DNA from: Pseudomonas tensinigenes
Lineage (GTDB): Bacteria; Pseudomonadota; Gammaproteobacteria; Pseudomonadales; Pseudomonadaceae
Length of the DNA: 64,000 bases
Reading direction: 5' to 3'
Assembly (NCBI RefSeq): GCF_014268445.2
Contig: NZ_CP077089.1
Span: forward strand, 548,501 to 612,500
The translations under genes were made by a program, and so were the position numbers. The notes beneath the pieces were generated by a model, which searched no databases, was not told the origin of the DNA, and saw only the letters and a program-made list of their open reading frames with translations. This document shows, one piece after another, positions 1-10,429 of the stretch (its first letter is position 1; the number at the start of each line of letters is the position of its first letter).

Positions 1-1323
1 CTGTTGGTCGAACCGGTGCGCGGCCAGGACAAGCGGCGGCGTCTGGTGGAGTGGATGAGCGATCGTCCGGGGCAGCCGAGCATCGTCTACGTGACCTTGC
101 AGAAAACCGCTGAGCACATCGCCGAACACCTTGAACGCAACGGCATTCAGGCCGAGGCGTATCACGCCGGTTTAGCCCATGACAAACGCGAGGCGATCCA
201 GAAGCGCTTTATGGCTGGGCAGTCCAATTGCATCGTTGCGACGATCGCTTTCGGTATGGGCATCGACAAGAGCGACATCCGCAATGTGGTGCACTTCGAC
301 TTGCCCAAATCCATCGAAAACTATAGTCAGGAAATTGGCCGCGCCGGGCGCGACGGGCAGCCGTCGGACTGTCTGGTATTGGCCAATCGCGACAGCCTCA
401 ACGTGCTGGAAAACTTCGTCTACGGCGATACGCCGGAGCGTGATGGCATCCGCTATGTGCTCGACGAACTGAAGGCCTCGGTGCCGGAAGGACAGTGGGA
501 GTTTCTGCTCGGGCCATTGGCGGATCAGAGCAATATTCGCTCACTGCCGCTGAAAACATTGCTGGTGCAACTGGAGCTGCGCGGGTTGATCGCGCCGCGC
601 TATGCCTACTACGCCGAATACCGTTTCAAATACCTGCTGGAACCGGAAGCGCTGCTTGAGCGTTTCGACGGTGAGCGCAGGGAGTTCGTCGCCGCAATCA
701 TTCAGACTTCGGCGCGCGCGCGCACCTGGGCCACGGTGAATTTCGAGGCGATGTATTCGCAATATTCCGCCGAACGCAATCGGGTGGTGAAGGCGCTGGA
801 TTACTTTCAGGAAAAGGGCTGGGTCGAGCTGGAAAGCAAGCAGATGACCGAGGTCTACAGCCTGCTGAATAGTGACTTTGACAGCGATGCCCTGAGCGTC
901 GAGCTGCATGAATATTTCACCCGGCATGAGCAGGCGGAAGTGGCGCGCATCCACACGATGCTTGAAGTGTTCGCCACCGAACGCTGCCTGGGGTATCGCC
1001 TGGCGGAGTATTTCGGTGATCACAATGCACCTCAGCAGTGTGGGCATTGTTCGGTGTGTCATGGCCAGGTGGCGCGATTGCCGGCGCCGCCGGAATTGCC
1101 AGCGCTTGTGGATAAAAACTTTGCGGCGTTGTGTGGCGATTTTGTCCACAGGCATGAGCAGCACACCGGGGTCATCCCGACAGCAGAGCGGGTGACGCGG
1201 TTTCTGTGCGGGATCAGTGTGCCGCTGTTTACCAAGCTCAAGGCGCGAGCGATTCCCGGGTTTGCGGAATTGGAAGAGTATCCCTACGGCGAAGTCCGCA
1301 GCTGGGCCCAAGAGCACCTTTGA
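1..1323 (+). CDS. RecQ-family ATP-dependent DNA helicase, C-terminal part (5' end outside window)
   Basis: This is a 3'-5' superfamily 2 DNA helicase of the RecQ type. The reading frame is open from the first base, so the ATP-binding lobe (Walker A, DEAH box) lies upstream of the window and the TTG at base 4 is not a credible start. Visible are the second helicase lobe with motif V (ATIAFGMGIDK, about residue 80) and motif VI (QEIGRAGRDGQ, about residue 112), then the RecQ zinc-binding cysteines (CLGYR near 329 and CGHCSVC near 347). No clear HRDC domain follows; the last 80 residues are a short C-terminal tail, so this is probably the shorter RecQ-like type and not canonical RecQ. It ends directly before a REP-like palindrome. 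Confidence 0.9.
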   Translation: MLVEPVRGQDKRRRLVEWMSDRPGQPSIVYVTLQKTAEHIAEHLERNGIQAEAYHAGLAHDKREAIQKRFMAGQSNCIVATIAFGMGIDKSDIRNVVHFDLPKSIENYSQEIGRAGRDGQPSDCLVLANRDSLNVLENFVYGDTPERDGIRYVLDELKASVPEGQWEFLLGPLADQSNIRSLPLKTLLVQLELRGLIAPRYAYYAEYRFKYLLEPEALLERFDGERREFVAAIIQTSARARTWATVNFEAMYSQYSAERNRVVKALDYFQEKGWVELESKQMTEVYSLLNSDFDSDALSVELHEYFTRHEQAEVARIHTMLEVFATERCLGYRLAEYFGDHNAPQQCGHCSVCHGQVARLPAPPELPALVDKNFAALCGDFVHRHEQHTGVIPTAERVTRFLCGISVPLFTKLKARAIPGFAELEEYPYGEVRSWAQEHL

Positions 1324-1327
1324 TCGT

Positions 1328-1408
1328 TGTAGGAGCTGCCGAAGGCTGCGATCTTTTGATGTTGATTTGTTCAAGATCAAAAGATCGCAGCCTTCGGCAG
1401 CTCCTACA
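1328..1408. repeat. REP-like palindromic doublet, class A
   Basis: Two inverted copies of a roughly 33-bp unit beginning TGTAGGAGCTGCCGAAGGCT are separated by a short spacer. The same unit occurs at 9022-9106 and 48313-48396. It lies just after the helicase stop codon and could also work as a transcript-end hairpin. Confidence 0.9.
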
Positions 1409-1536
1409 TTAAGTGTCATCAAGGCGAGGGCTCTATCCATCCGCTGAATGTCGATCATCACGGTAATAAACTTCAAAAACCGTCGTTGGCTGACTATGGT
1501 TGAGGTCTGTCTTTGGATCGCCAACAAGAGAACAAC

Positions 1537-2763
1537 ATGAGCCAGACATCCTTCGATATTCAGCAGGCCGCGGTGATCGGTGCGGGCACCATGGGCCGGG
1601 GCATTGTCATGTGCCTGGCCAACGCCGGTGTGACGGTGCAGTGGGTGGATAACAATCCACAGATGCTTGAGCAGGCGCTCGCCACCGTGGCCGAGACTTA
1701 TGCACATAACGTGCGCCAGGGGCGAGTTGATCAGGCCGAGGCGGATGCACGTATCGCACGGGTCAGTGCGGCGGCGGATTACGCGGCGATTCGCAATGTC
1801 GATCTGGTGATCGAGGCGGTGTACGAAAATCTTGAGCTGAAGCAGAAGATCTTTCGTGAACTCGATGGCTTGCTCAAGCCTGAGGCATTGTTGGCGAGCA
1901 ATACCTCGGCGCTGGACATCGATGCGATTGCTGCCGCGACAAGGCGCCCGGAGCAAGTGTTGGGCCTGCATTTCTTCAGCCCGGCACACATCATGAAACT
2001 GCTGGAGATCGTTCGCGGTGCGCAGACTTCCGCGGCGGTGCTGGAGGCCGCACTGGCGCTGGGCAAACGCATGGGCAAGGTCAGCGTGGTGTCGGGCAAC
2101 TGCCACGGTTTTATCGGCAATCGCATGTTGCATCCGTATGTGCTGGAGGCGCGCAAGATGTTGCTTGAAGGCGCTTATCCACAGCAGATCGACGCGGCGC
2201 TGCAAGGTTTCGGTTTTGCCATGGGGCCGTTCCGCATGTACGACGTGGTCGGCATCGATCTGGAGTGGCGTGCACGCGAGCTGGCCGGCAAGGGGCAGGA
2301 TGCGCCAGAGGTTCAGGTAGATAACCGTTTGTGCGAGATGGGCCGGTTCGGGCAGAAGTCCGGCAACGGTTATTACCATTACGAACCGGGCAGTCGCCAG
2401 GCTGAGCACGATCCTGAGGTCGATGCGTTGGTATTGCAGGTCAGCGAAGGGCTGGGCTTCCAGCGCCGCGAGATTGGTCCGGAGGAGATTCTGGAGCGCA
2501 GTTTGCTGGCGTTGGTCAATGAAGGCGCGAAGATTTTGCAGGAAGGCATTGCCCAGTCGGCGCACGACATCGATTTGGTGTATCTGAATGGCTACGGCTT
2601 CCCGGCGGACAAGGGCGGGCCGATGGCTTGGGCGGATCAACAAGGGTTGGCGGACATTCATCAGCGCTTGCTGGCACTGGAGACGCGGCAGGGTGATCAG
2701 TGGAAACCGGCGCGGTTGATTGGTGAGTTGGCGGCGCAGGGTAGGCGGTTTGCTCAGGATTAG
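1537..2763 (+). CDS. 3-hydroxyacyl-CoA dehydrogenase
   Basis: NAD-dependent oxidation of 3-hydroxyacyl-CoA to 3-ketoacyl-CoA in fatty acid or related acyl-CoA degradation (cytoplasm). The 408-residue protein has an N-terminal Rossmann fold with GAGTMGRG at residues 15-22 and the family segment LHFFSPAHIMKLLEIV near residue 145, which carries the catalytic His. Two C-terminal 3HCDH domains follow (about 190-285 and 310-400), so it is longer than single-domain 3-hydroxybutyryl-CoA dehydrogenases. There is no hydratase domain, unlike FadB or FadJ. The ATG at 1537 is preferred over an in-frame TTG at 1513 because homology begins just after it. The downstream thioesterase may belong to the same pathway. 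The exact substrate is unknown. Confidence 0.9.
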   Translation: MSQTSFDIQQAAVIGAGTMGRGIVMCLANAGVTVQWVDNNPQMLEQALATVAETYAHNVRQGRVDQAEADARIARVSAAADYAAIRNVDLVIEAVYENLELKQKIFRELDGLLKPEALLASNTSALDIDAIAAATRRPEQVLGLHFFSPAHIMKLLEIVRGAQTSAAVLEAALALGKRMGKVSVVSGNCHGFIGNRMLHPYVLEARKMLLEGAYPQQIDAALQGFGFAMGPFRMYDVVGIDLEWRARELAGKGQDAPEVQVDNRLCEMGRFGQKSGNGYYHYEPGSRQAEHDPEVDALVLQVSEGLGFQRREIGPEEILERSLLALVNEGAKILQEGIAQSAHDIDLVYLNGYGFPADKGGPMAWADQQGLADIHQRLLALETRQGDQWKPARLIGELAAQGRRFAQD

Positions 2764-2782
2764 TGTTGAAGTCAAAATCTTA

Positions 2783-2936
2783 CCCCCTCACCCCAGCCCT
2801 CTCCCCCAAGGGGGCGAGGGGGAAAGGGAGCCGATCTCTGTGCCTTTCGCGTTCGGCTCGGCAATTCAGGTCGGTGTATGTCGAGAAAACACCTCGGTCA
2901 GTCCCCTCTCCCTCTGGGAGAGGGCTAGGGTGAGGG
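2783..2936. repeat. Interspersed repeat with CCCTCACCC...GGGTGAGGG ends, class C
   Basis: The gap is bounded by inverted ends (cccctcaccccagccctctccc at the left, gggagagggctagggtgaggg at the right) around a non-coding core of about 110 bp. The same ends bound the repeat at 11286-11594. It looks like a non-autonomous interspersed element and no ORF in it is convincing. Confidence 0.75.
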
Positions 2937-2975
2937 CTAGCGGCCTCACTGAAAAGCAGGAGAACCAGCACAACC

Positions 2976-3401
2976 ATGTCCACCCCTCAACGCGCCGACT
3001 ACCCGCACTTCCAGCCCATCACCACACGCTGGCACGACAACGACGCCTACGGTCACGTCAACAACGTCACCTACTACAGCTTCTTCGATACGGCGGTGAA
3101 CACCTACCTGATTCAGGTCGGTGGTCTGGATATCCATGACGGTGAGGTGGTGGGATTCGTAGTCAGTTCGGCGTGTGATTACTTCGCTTCGATCGCCTTC
3201 CCGGATCTGATCGAGATCGGCCTGCGAGTCGGTAAGTTGGGCAACAGTTCAGTGCAATACGAGCTGGCGGTGTTCAAGGTCGGCGAAAGCGAGGCGTGTG
3301 CGGCCGGGCGTTTCGTGCATGTGTTCGTTGATCGGGCGAGCAATCAGCCAGTGCCGATTCCTGCGGAACTGCGGCATGCACTGGAATACCTTGTGGTTTA
3401 A
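2976..3401 (+). CDS. Hot-dog fold acyl-CoA thioesterase
   Basis: Predicted hydrolase of acyl-CoA thioesters of the 4-hydroxybenzoyl-CoA thioesterase/YbgC type (cytoplasm). It has 141 residues, the usual length for a single hot-dog domain. The signature is [20 protein letters not shown] near residues 20-40, where the Asp is the usual catalytic acid and HVNN leads into the central helix. It starts about 210 bp after the 3-hydroxyacyl-CoA dehydrogenase in the same direction, with a class C repeat in the gap. That spacing suggests a functional link in acyl-CoA turnover. A strong bidirectional terminator follows. The acyl chain specificity cannot be read from sequence. Confidence 0.88.
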   Translation: MSTPQRADYPHFQPITTRWHDNDAYGHVNNVTYYSFFDTAVNTYLIQVGGLDIHDGEVVGFVVSSACDYFASIAFPDLIEIGLRVGKLGNSSVQYELAVFKVGESEACAAGRFVHVFVDRASNQPVPIPAELRHALEYLVV

Positions 3402-3411
3402 AAAAGGCAAA

Positions 3412-3441
3412 AAAAATCGCAGCCCTCGGGCTGCGATTTTT
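3412..3441. terminator. Bidirectional intrinsic terminator
   Basis: A perfect stem (AAAAATCGCAGCC / GGCTGCGATTTTT) with a 4-nt loop and A/T tracts on both sides ends the thioesterase gene on the plus strand and the convergent glycine-zipper gene on the minus strand. Confidence 0.9.
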
Positions 3442-3456
3442 GTTCAAGCATTCGCC

Positions 3457-3939
3457 TTAACGGTGGCGATAGTACTTGTGATGCTTGCGGTGGCCATAGG
3501 CATGGCCGCGACCTGGGTGGCCATCGCGGTAGTAGCGACGATCATCATGGCGACGGTCGTAACGACGATCGTCGTCATCACTCTTGTTGCCCATGTAGTT
3601 ACCCAGCGCGCCACCGGCGCCGCCACCTGCTGCGGAGCCGATCAGGCTGCCGGTGGTGCCGCCCATGCTGCGGCCGACCACGTTACCGCCGGCTGCGCCC
3701 AGCGCACCACCGATGGCGGCTTCGCCACGGCTGCGTTTGTCGGCGCCGACCGCACTACCACCCGCGCCGCCCAGGGCTGCGCCGATGGTGGAACCTGTAT
3801 TGCCGCCTAAGGACTGACCGACGACCGAGCCAAGAACCCCGCCCAATGCGCCGCCCACACCTGCTTCGGTGGTGCCGCCTGCGGAAGCAAAACCACTGAC
3901 CAGGCCAAGGGACAACAAGAGAATCGAGGAGAACTTCAT
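3457..3939 (-). CDS. Exported glycine-zipper protein
   Basis: Envelope protein of unknown function, 160 residues. A signal peptide (about 20 residues ending ASAGG) is followed by some 90 residues of repeated glycine-zipper motifs (GGALGGVLGSVVGQSLGG and similar), which typically pack in or on membranes. The tail is rich in Asp, Arg, Tyr and His (DDDDRRYDRR, then HRKHHKYYRHR), which could bind metal or nucleic acid. No lipobox is seen. It is convergent with the thioesterase gene. By recalled gene order it corresponds to the gene next to the FdhF-like oxidoreductase in P. aeruginosa. Function remains undetermined. Confidence 0.8.
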   Translation of the reverse strand: MKFSSILLLSLGLVSGFASAGGTTEAGVGGALGGVLGSVVGQSLGGNTGSTIGAALGGAGGSAVGADKRSRGEAAIGGALGAAGGNVVGRSMGGTTGSLIGSAAGGGAGGALGNYMGNKSDDDDRRYDRRHDDRRYYRDGHPGRGHAYGHRKHHKYYRHR

Positions 3940-4021
3940 AGATGAGCCTCAAAGGGATGACGGCGCCGATCCTGAGGCTGTGTGACAAGCGTGACAATCG
4001 AAATCCGACGAATAACACGAC

Positions 4022-4128
4022 TTGTATACAACTTTGCAAGTTGCTGTTTTTTCACCGGAACTTAACTGTTTTTTGCCGGTCTTTAGCTACTTCGGACAGG
4101 CCGTTTTTGTGAAAAAGCGGCCTTTTTT
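4022..4128 (+). ncRNA. Candidate small RNA between the glycine-zipper and fdhF-like genes
   Basis: A GC-rich hairpin at 4099-4122 (GGCCG-T-TTTT, loop GTG, AAAA-A-CGGCC or close equivalent) is followed by a T6 run and forms a clear plus-strand terminator, yet no plus-strand gene lies upstream: the nearest gene is on the minus strand and starts at 3939. A palindrome TTGTATACAA at 4022-4031 lies about 70 bp upstream and could be part of a promoter or operator. A transcript of roughly 70-100 nt is inferred; the start given is approximate. From memory, P. aeruginosa has an annotated sRNA (P34) between the corresponding genes PA5181 and PA5182, but homology was not tested. Confidence 0.45.
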
Positions 4129-4181
4129 GTGGGCGTTGGAAAAGCCTTTGAGCTTTGAAAGGTATTGTCTGAACCGACGCC

Positions 4182-4246
4182 TTCGCGAGCAGGCTCGCTC
4201 CCACATTTGAAATGCATTCCAATGTGGGAGCGAGCCCGCTCGCGAA
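4182..4246. repeat. REP-like pair, class B, inverted (outward) arrangement
   Basis: Two class B units of about 24 bp flank a 17-bp spacer, but in the opposite relative orientation to the other class B doublets here: the TTCGCGAGCAGG end is outermost and TGTGGGAG faces inwards. It lies just beyond the stop of the fdhF-like gene. Confidence 0.88.
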
Positions 4247-4266
4247 GGGGCCGATTCAGCGCCGCG

Positions 4267-6611
<2,345 letters not shown>

Positions 6612-6615
<4 letters not shown>

Positions 6616-7451
6616 GCTTGATTCTCCATCGCGGGGCTATACACCCGCGGCGCACTTTTCTGCGGCAGGTGGATGAGATTGAGGTTGTGTCGATGGGCCC
6701 ATTGCACGGCAAGGCCCGTGGGCGCGGACAGGCTGACCAAGGTCTGGATGCCGGCGCGCAAGACTTTCTGGATCAATTCGAGGCTGCAACGGCTGGTGAC
6801 AATCGCCAGGCCGCCGTCTGTGGATATCTTTTGCCGGATCAGTCCGCCGATCAGCTTGTCGAGGGCGTTGTGCCGGCCGATGTCTTCGCGCCCGAGCAGC
6901 AATTCGCCGCTGGCGTTCATGAATACCGCCGCGTGCACCGCACCGCAGTACTGGCCCAAAGGTTGAAATGCACTGATGCGCTGACGCAAACCGTCGAGCC
7001 ATTCAATCGGCGGCAGCGGCGCGCCGGGCAACACCTTGAGATCGGGAAGCGCCTGTTCCACCGCTTCAACGCCGCAGAGTCCGCAACCGCTGGTGCCGGC
7101 CATTTGCCGACGTTGTTGCTTGAGGTTCCAGAACGCGCGATTGGCGATGGTCACTTGCGCGTATTGCGCGGACCCGGCCCCTGTCAGTTGCAAGTCATAG
7201 ATATCGGTGGCATCGATGATGATGCCGCTGCCGAGGCTGAAGCCGACGATGAAGTCTTCCAGGTCGGTCGGTGTCACCAGCATCACTGCCTGACTGATGC
7301 CGTTATAGGCGATCGCCAACGCGACTTCCTCGGCGAGCGCAGTGCTGGCCGATTCCTCGCGGGGCAAATCGCTGTAACTGTAGGTCTGGCTGGCGGCAGG
7401 CGCGGGCGTTTCGATTGCTGGCGCCGCGCAGGCTGGGCGCTTGGCGTTCAT
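6612..7451 (-). CDS. fdhD: Formate dehydrogenase accessory sulfurtransferase FdhD
   Basis: FdhD passes sulphur from IscS to the bis-MGD cofactor of formate dehydrogenase-type enzymes before insertion. The protein has 279 residues with the redox cysteine pair in GTSGCGLCGVE near residue 120 and the conserved GREDIGRHNALDKLIG segment near residue 195. The gene lies immediately upstream of the fdhF-like gene with a 4-bp stop/start overlap, so the pair forms one operon. A LysR regulator gene 92 bp further upstream points the same way. Confidence 0.93.
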
Positions 7452-7543
7452 GGCATCACCGACGGTTTGATCAACGTTAAGACTAGGCGCGGCAAGTTGT
7501 CGCGTCTAATCGCTAGTGTCGATCTATCGATAGATGCCGTCGA

Positions 7544-8431
7544 TCATGAGGCGATTGGCGATTGTTGATAAAGCGCGAAACAGGCCTCGGCCAGCGCCGA
7601 ACGCGGGGCGCTGCGGCGCATGATCAAGCCCAGCGGGGCGAGGGTCTGGGCGTTTTCGATGGGTTGCAGGCGCAGGTGATCGGTGAGTTTTTCCAGACCA
7701 CCGTCGAGCGGCATGATCGCGCAGCAAAAGCCACCGTGTACGGCTTGTAACAATTGATGCACGGCGTCGGTTTGCAGCAACGGTTGCGGGGTCAGCCCTC
7801 GGCTGTGGAAGTTGTGGTCGATGGACTGACGAAAATGCATGCCACTGGTGAGCATGCCCAGCGGCAGTTCGATCAGCGATTCCCAGCTCAACGGTGCGTC
7901 GCCGAAGGTAAAGGTTCGCTGGTCGTACAAAAGGCCCATGCGGGTTTCATTGAAGGCTAGTGATTCGAAACGTTCTTGATCCAGACGATCCAGATAGGAC
8001 ACGCCGAGGTCGATGCGGTTGTTCGCCAGGTGTTCGAGGATCTGTTCAGAACTCAGCGCCGACATTTCAAAACGCAAATTCGGGTGGGCGCTGTGCAGGC
8101 GTTGCATCAACGGCAGCGGATCGAAACTCGACAGTGGCACCACGCCCAGCCGCAGCGTGCCGATCAGGTTGCCGCGACACGCCGCCGCTTCCGCGTGCAA
8201 ACCGTCATAAGCCGCCATCACCGAGCGCGCCCACGCCAGTACGCGCTCGCCGGGTGCAGTGAAGCCTTCGAAACGCTGGCCACGGTTGACCAGCGGCAGG
8301 TCGAGTTCTTCTTCGAGGCTGCGCAGGCGCATCGACAGGGTGGGTTGAGTGATGTGGCAACGCGCGGCGGCCTGGCCGAAGTGGCGGGTTTCGTCGAGGG
8401 CGATGAGGAATTTCAGCTGCTTGATGTCCAT
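7544..8431 (-). CDS. LysR-family transcriptional regulator
   Basis: DNA-binding regulator, 295 residues, the usual LTTR length. The winged helix-turn-helix occupies residues 1-60 (LKFLIALDETRHFGQAAARC, then SLEEELDLPLVNR) and an effector-binding domain spans about 90-290. The N-terminal segment resembles the OxyR/HexR-like branch, but the effector is unknown. It lies 92 bp upstream of fdhD in the same orientation, suggesting it regulates, or is cotranscribed with, the fdhD-fdhF pair. The 138-bp gap to the divergent Kbp-type gene is the probable control region. Confidence 0.88.
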   Translation of the reverse strand: MDIKQLKFLIALDETRHFGQAAARCHITQPTLSMRLRSLEEELDLPLVNRGQRFEGFTAPGERVLAWARSVMAAYDGLHAEAAACRGNLIGTLRLGVVPLSSFDPLPLMQRLHSAHPNLRFEMSALSSEQILEHLANNRIDLGVSYLDRLDQERFESLAFNETRMGLLYDQRTFTFGDAPLSWESLIELPLGMLTSGMHFRQSIDHNFHSRGLTPQPLLQTDAVHQLLQAVHGGFCCAIMPLDGGLEKLTDHLRLQPIENAQTLAPLGLIMRRSAPRSALAEACFALYQQSPIAS

Positions 8432-8569
8432 CTTCGCTCCGGGCGCTGGCAGGGGTGGCCGATTCTACCGCTTGCGCGGTGGCAGGGTCATTGGTCGGCT
8501 TGGAACCGGGTTTGTCTGAGGTGGTCTAGGCTTGGACGACTGACCCTTTATTCCATGGAGAGAACCACA

Positions 8570-9010
8570 ATGAGTCTTTTAAGTTTTGTAAAAGAAGCCG
8601 GTGAAAAGCTGCTCGATCTGCTGACCCCGGGTAACGACAATGCCAGTGAGCAGTTGAAGGAACACATCAGCAAGGTCGGCCTGGGCAATCCGAATGTGCA
8701 GGCGACGGTGGATGGCGACAAAGTGACCGTCACCGGTGAAGTCGCGAGTCAGGAAGAGAAAGAGAAGATTCTGCTGGCGGTGGGCAATATTGCCGGTGTT
8801 GGCAGCGTGGATGATCAGATCACCGTGACCGGCCCGGTTGTCACTGCCGCACAATTTGTCGTGGTCAAGTCGGGTGACACCCTCAGCGCGATTTCTCTGC
8901 GTGTGTACGGGGATGCCAACAAGTATCAGAAAATTTTCGATGCCAACAAACCAATGCTCAAGGATGTGAACAAAATCTATCCAGGGCAGACACTGCGTAT
9001 TCCTGAGTAA
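8570..9010 (+). CDS. kbp: BON-LysM protein, Kbp (YgaU) family
   Basis: Small soluble protein of 146 residues, matching E. coli Kbp (149), a cytoplasmic K+-binding protein. It has a BON domain (about residues 25-90) and a C-terminal LysM domain (about 95-145, containing VKSGDTLSAISLRVYGD and IYPGQTLRIPE). There is no signal peptide, which argues against a classical peptidoglycan role. A much longer upstream extension of the frame exists, but the ATG at 8570 follows an AGAGA ribosome site and matches the family N-terminus. It is a single-gene unit followed by a class A palindrome. Confidence 0.88.
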   Translation: MSLLSFVKEAGEKLLDLLTPGNDNASEQLKEHISKVGLGNPNVQATVDGDKVTVTGEVASQEEKEKILLAVGNIAGVGSVDDQITVTGPVVTAAQFVVVKSGDTLSAISLRVYGDANKYQKIFDANKPMLKDVNKIYPGQTLRIPE

Positions 9011-9021
9011 CACAGAACCCC

Positions 9022-9106
9022 TGTAGGAGCTGCCGAAGGCTGCGATCTTTTGACTTTGATTCTTAAAAACCAGATCAAAAGATCGCAGCCTTCGGCAGCT
9101 CCTACA
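9022..9106. repeat. REP-like palindromic doublet, class A
   Basis: Inverted copies of the TGTAGGAGCTGCCGAAGGCT unit surround a short spacer. It lies between the convergent kbp and yrfG genes and may terminate transcription from both sides. Confidence 0.9.
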
Positions 9107-9110
9107 AAGA

Positions 9111-9773
9111 TCAAAGCCCTGCAATCAAATCCCGATAATCCTCAACCGCCGCAAACTCAGCCGTGTCCTTCGGCCCCTTGCGACTGTCCGGCTCCTTCAC
9201 CGCCAACAAATGCGCCACACCAAAATCCCGCGCACTGCGCAGAATCGGCAAGGTATCGTCGATAAACAGGCTACGCGCCGGATCAAAGCCGATATCGGCC
9301 TGCAAGGCATCCCAGAACTGCGGATTTTCCTTGGGAAAACCGTAATCATGCGAGCTGATCAGCCGTTCGAAGTACGCTGCCAGTTCGATCCGTTCCAGCT
9401 TCAGCGACAGTGAATCGCGGTGCGCGTTGGTGATCATGAACACCCGTTTGCCGGCGCGTTTGATCGCGTCCAGAAAGGTATCGGCATCCGGCCGCAAGGC
9501 AATCAGGTGCGCGGTTTCCAGCTTCAATTCACGCACCGACAACTTCAGCTCGGCACTCCAGAAATCCAGGCAATACCACTGCAACTGACCGGCATGCCGT
9601 TCGAACAACGGCTGCAGCTCCATTTCGGCCATGGCCCGGCTGACCCCGTGCAGTTCGGCGTAACGCTGGGGCAGGTGTTCCAGCCAGAAATGATTGTCGA
9701 AGTGCAGATCCAGCAGCGTGCCGTCCATGTCGAGCAGAACGGTATCGATGTCGGACCACGGTAATGAAGGCAT
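9111..9773 (-). CDS. yrfG: HAD-family GMP/IMP nucleotidase YrfG
   Basis: Haloacid dehalogenase-type phosphatase that dephosphorylates purine nucleoside monophosphates (GMP, IMP). It has 220 residues from the ATG at 9773, matching the E. coli length; the further upstream start at 9815 adds a non-conserved tail. Motif I is LLDMDGTLLD near residue 14, motif II is MITNAH near 115, and the acidic motif IV is SLFIDDTLPI near 170. It is divergent from nudE and cysQ, an arrangement I recall as conserved in Pseudomonas, and fits nucleotide housekeeping. Confidence 0.9.
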   Translation of the reverse strand: MPSLPWSDIDTVLLDMDGTLLDLHFDNHFWLEHLPQRYAELHGVSRAMAEMELQPLFERHAGQLQWYCLDFWSAELKLSVRELKLETAHLIALRPDADTFLDAIKRAGKRVFMITNAHRDSLSLKLERIELAAYFERLISSHDYGFPKENPQFWDALQADIGFDPARSLFIDDTLPILRSARDFGVAHLLAVKEPDSRKGPKDTAEFAAVEDYRDLIAGL

Positions 9774-9862
9774 GGCAACGTCTCGAAACGGTAGAAAGAT
9801 ATCCGACATAAACAATCGGGAAAGCCGCGTTATAGTAGCGCGTTCACGCCAAGGAGCTTTGC

Positions 9863-10429
9863 ATGCGCCAGAAACCCACCGTACTTGCCCGCGAGATCGT
9901 CGCCACCAGTCGCCTGTTTTGCGTCGAAGAACTCAAGCTGCGTTTTTCCAACGGCGTGGAACGCACTTACGAGCGTCTGGTCGGCAAAGGTGCGGGCTAC
10001 GGCGCGGTGATGATCGTGGCGATGCTGGATGCCGAACACGCGGTGCTGGTCGAAGAGTATTGCGGCGGTACTGACGAATATGAGTTGTCCCTGCCCAAAG
10101 GCCTGATCGAGCCCGGCGAGGATGTATTGGCAGCGGCCGAGCGCGAACTCAAGGAAGAGGCCGGTTTTGGCGCGCGACAACTGGAACATCTGACCGAGCT
10201 GTCGCTGTCGCCCGGTTACATGAGCCAGAAGATTCAGGTGGTCCTGGCCACTGATTTGTACGAAGAGCGTCTGGAAGGCGACGAGCCCGAGCCGATGCGC
10301 GTCGACAAAGTGAACCTGCGCGAATTGTCGTCGCTGGCGCTCAATCCGCAGTTTTCCGAAGGCCGCGCGCTGGCGGCACTTTATTTGGCCCGGGATCTGC
10401 TGACCCAACGAGGGTTCTTTGCGTCATGA
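9863..10429 (+). CDS. nudE: ADP-compounds hydrolase NudE (Nudix)
   Basis: Hydrolyses ADP-ribose, Ap3A and NADH-type dinucleotides. It has 188 residues with a complete Nudix box GLIEPGEDVLAAAERELKEE (G-x5-E-x7-RE-x2-EE) near residue 85, which binds the catalytic Mg2+. It starts 89 bp from the divergent yrfG and its stop overlaps the cysQ start by 4 bp, so nudE-cysQ form an operon that clears nucleotide by-products. Confidence 0.93.
   Translation: MRQKPTVLAREIVATSRLFCVEELKLRFSNGVERTYERLVGKGAGYGAVMIVAMLDAEHAVLVEEYCGGTDEYELSLPKGLIEPGEDVLAAAERELKEEAGFGARQLEHLTELSLSPGYMSQKIQVVLATDLYEERLEGDEPEPMRVDKVNLRELSSLALNPQFSEGRALAALYLARDLLTQRGFFAS

Noticed and set aside
541..2775. Very long minus-strand open frame opposite the helicase and dehydrogenase genes
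   Set aside because: It is antisense to two clear genes and encodes a His/Gln/Arg-rich protein with no domain, typical of the complementary frame of GC-rich genes. The same holds for 4981-6621, 25137-26471, 35208-36716, 48703-50268 and 59748-61184.
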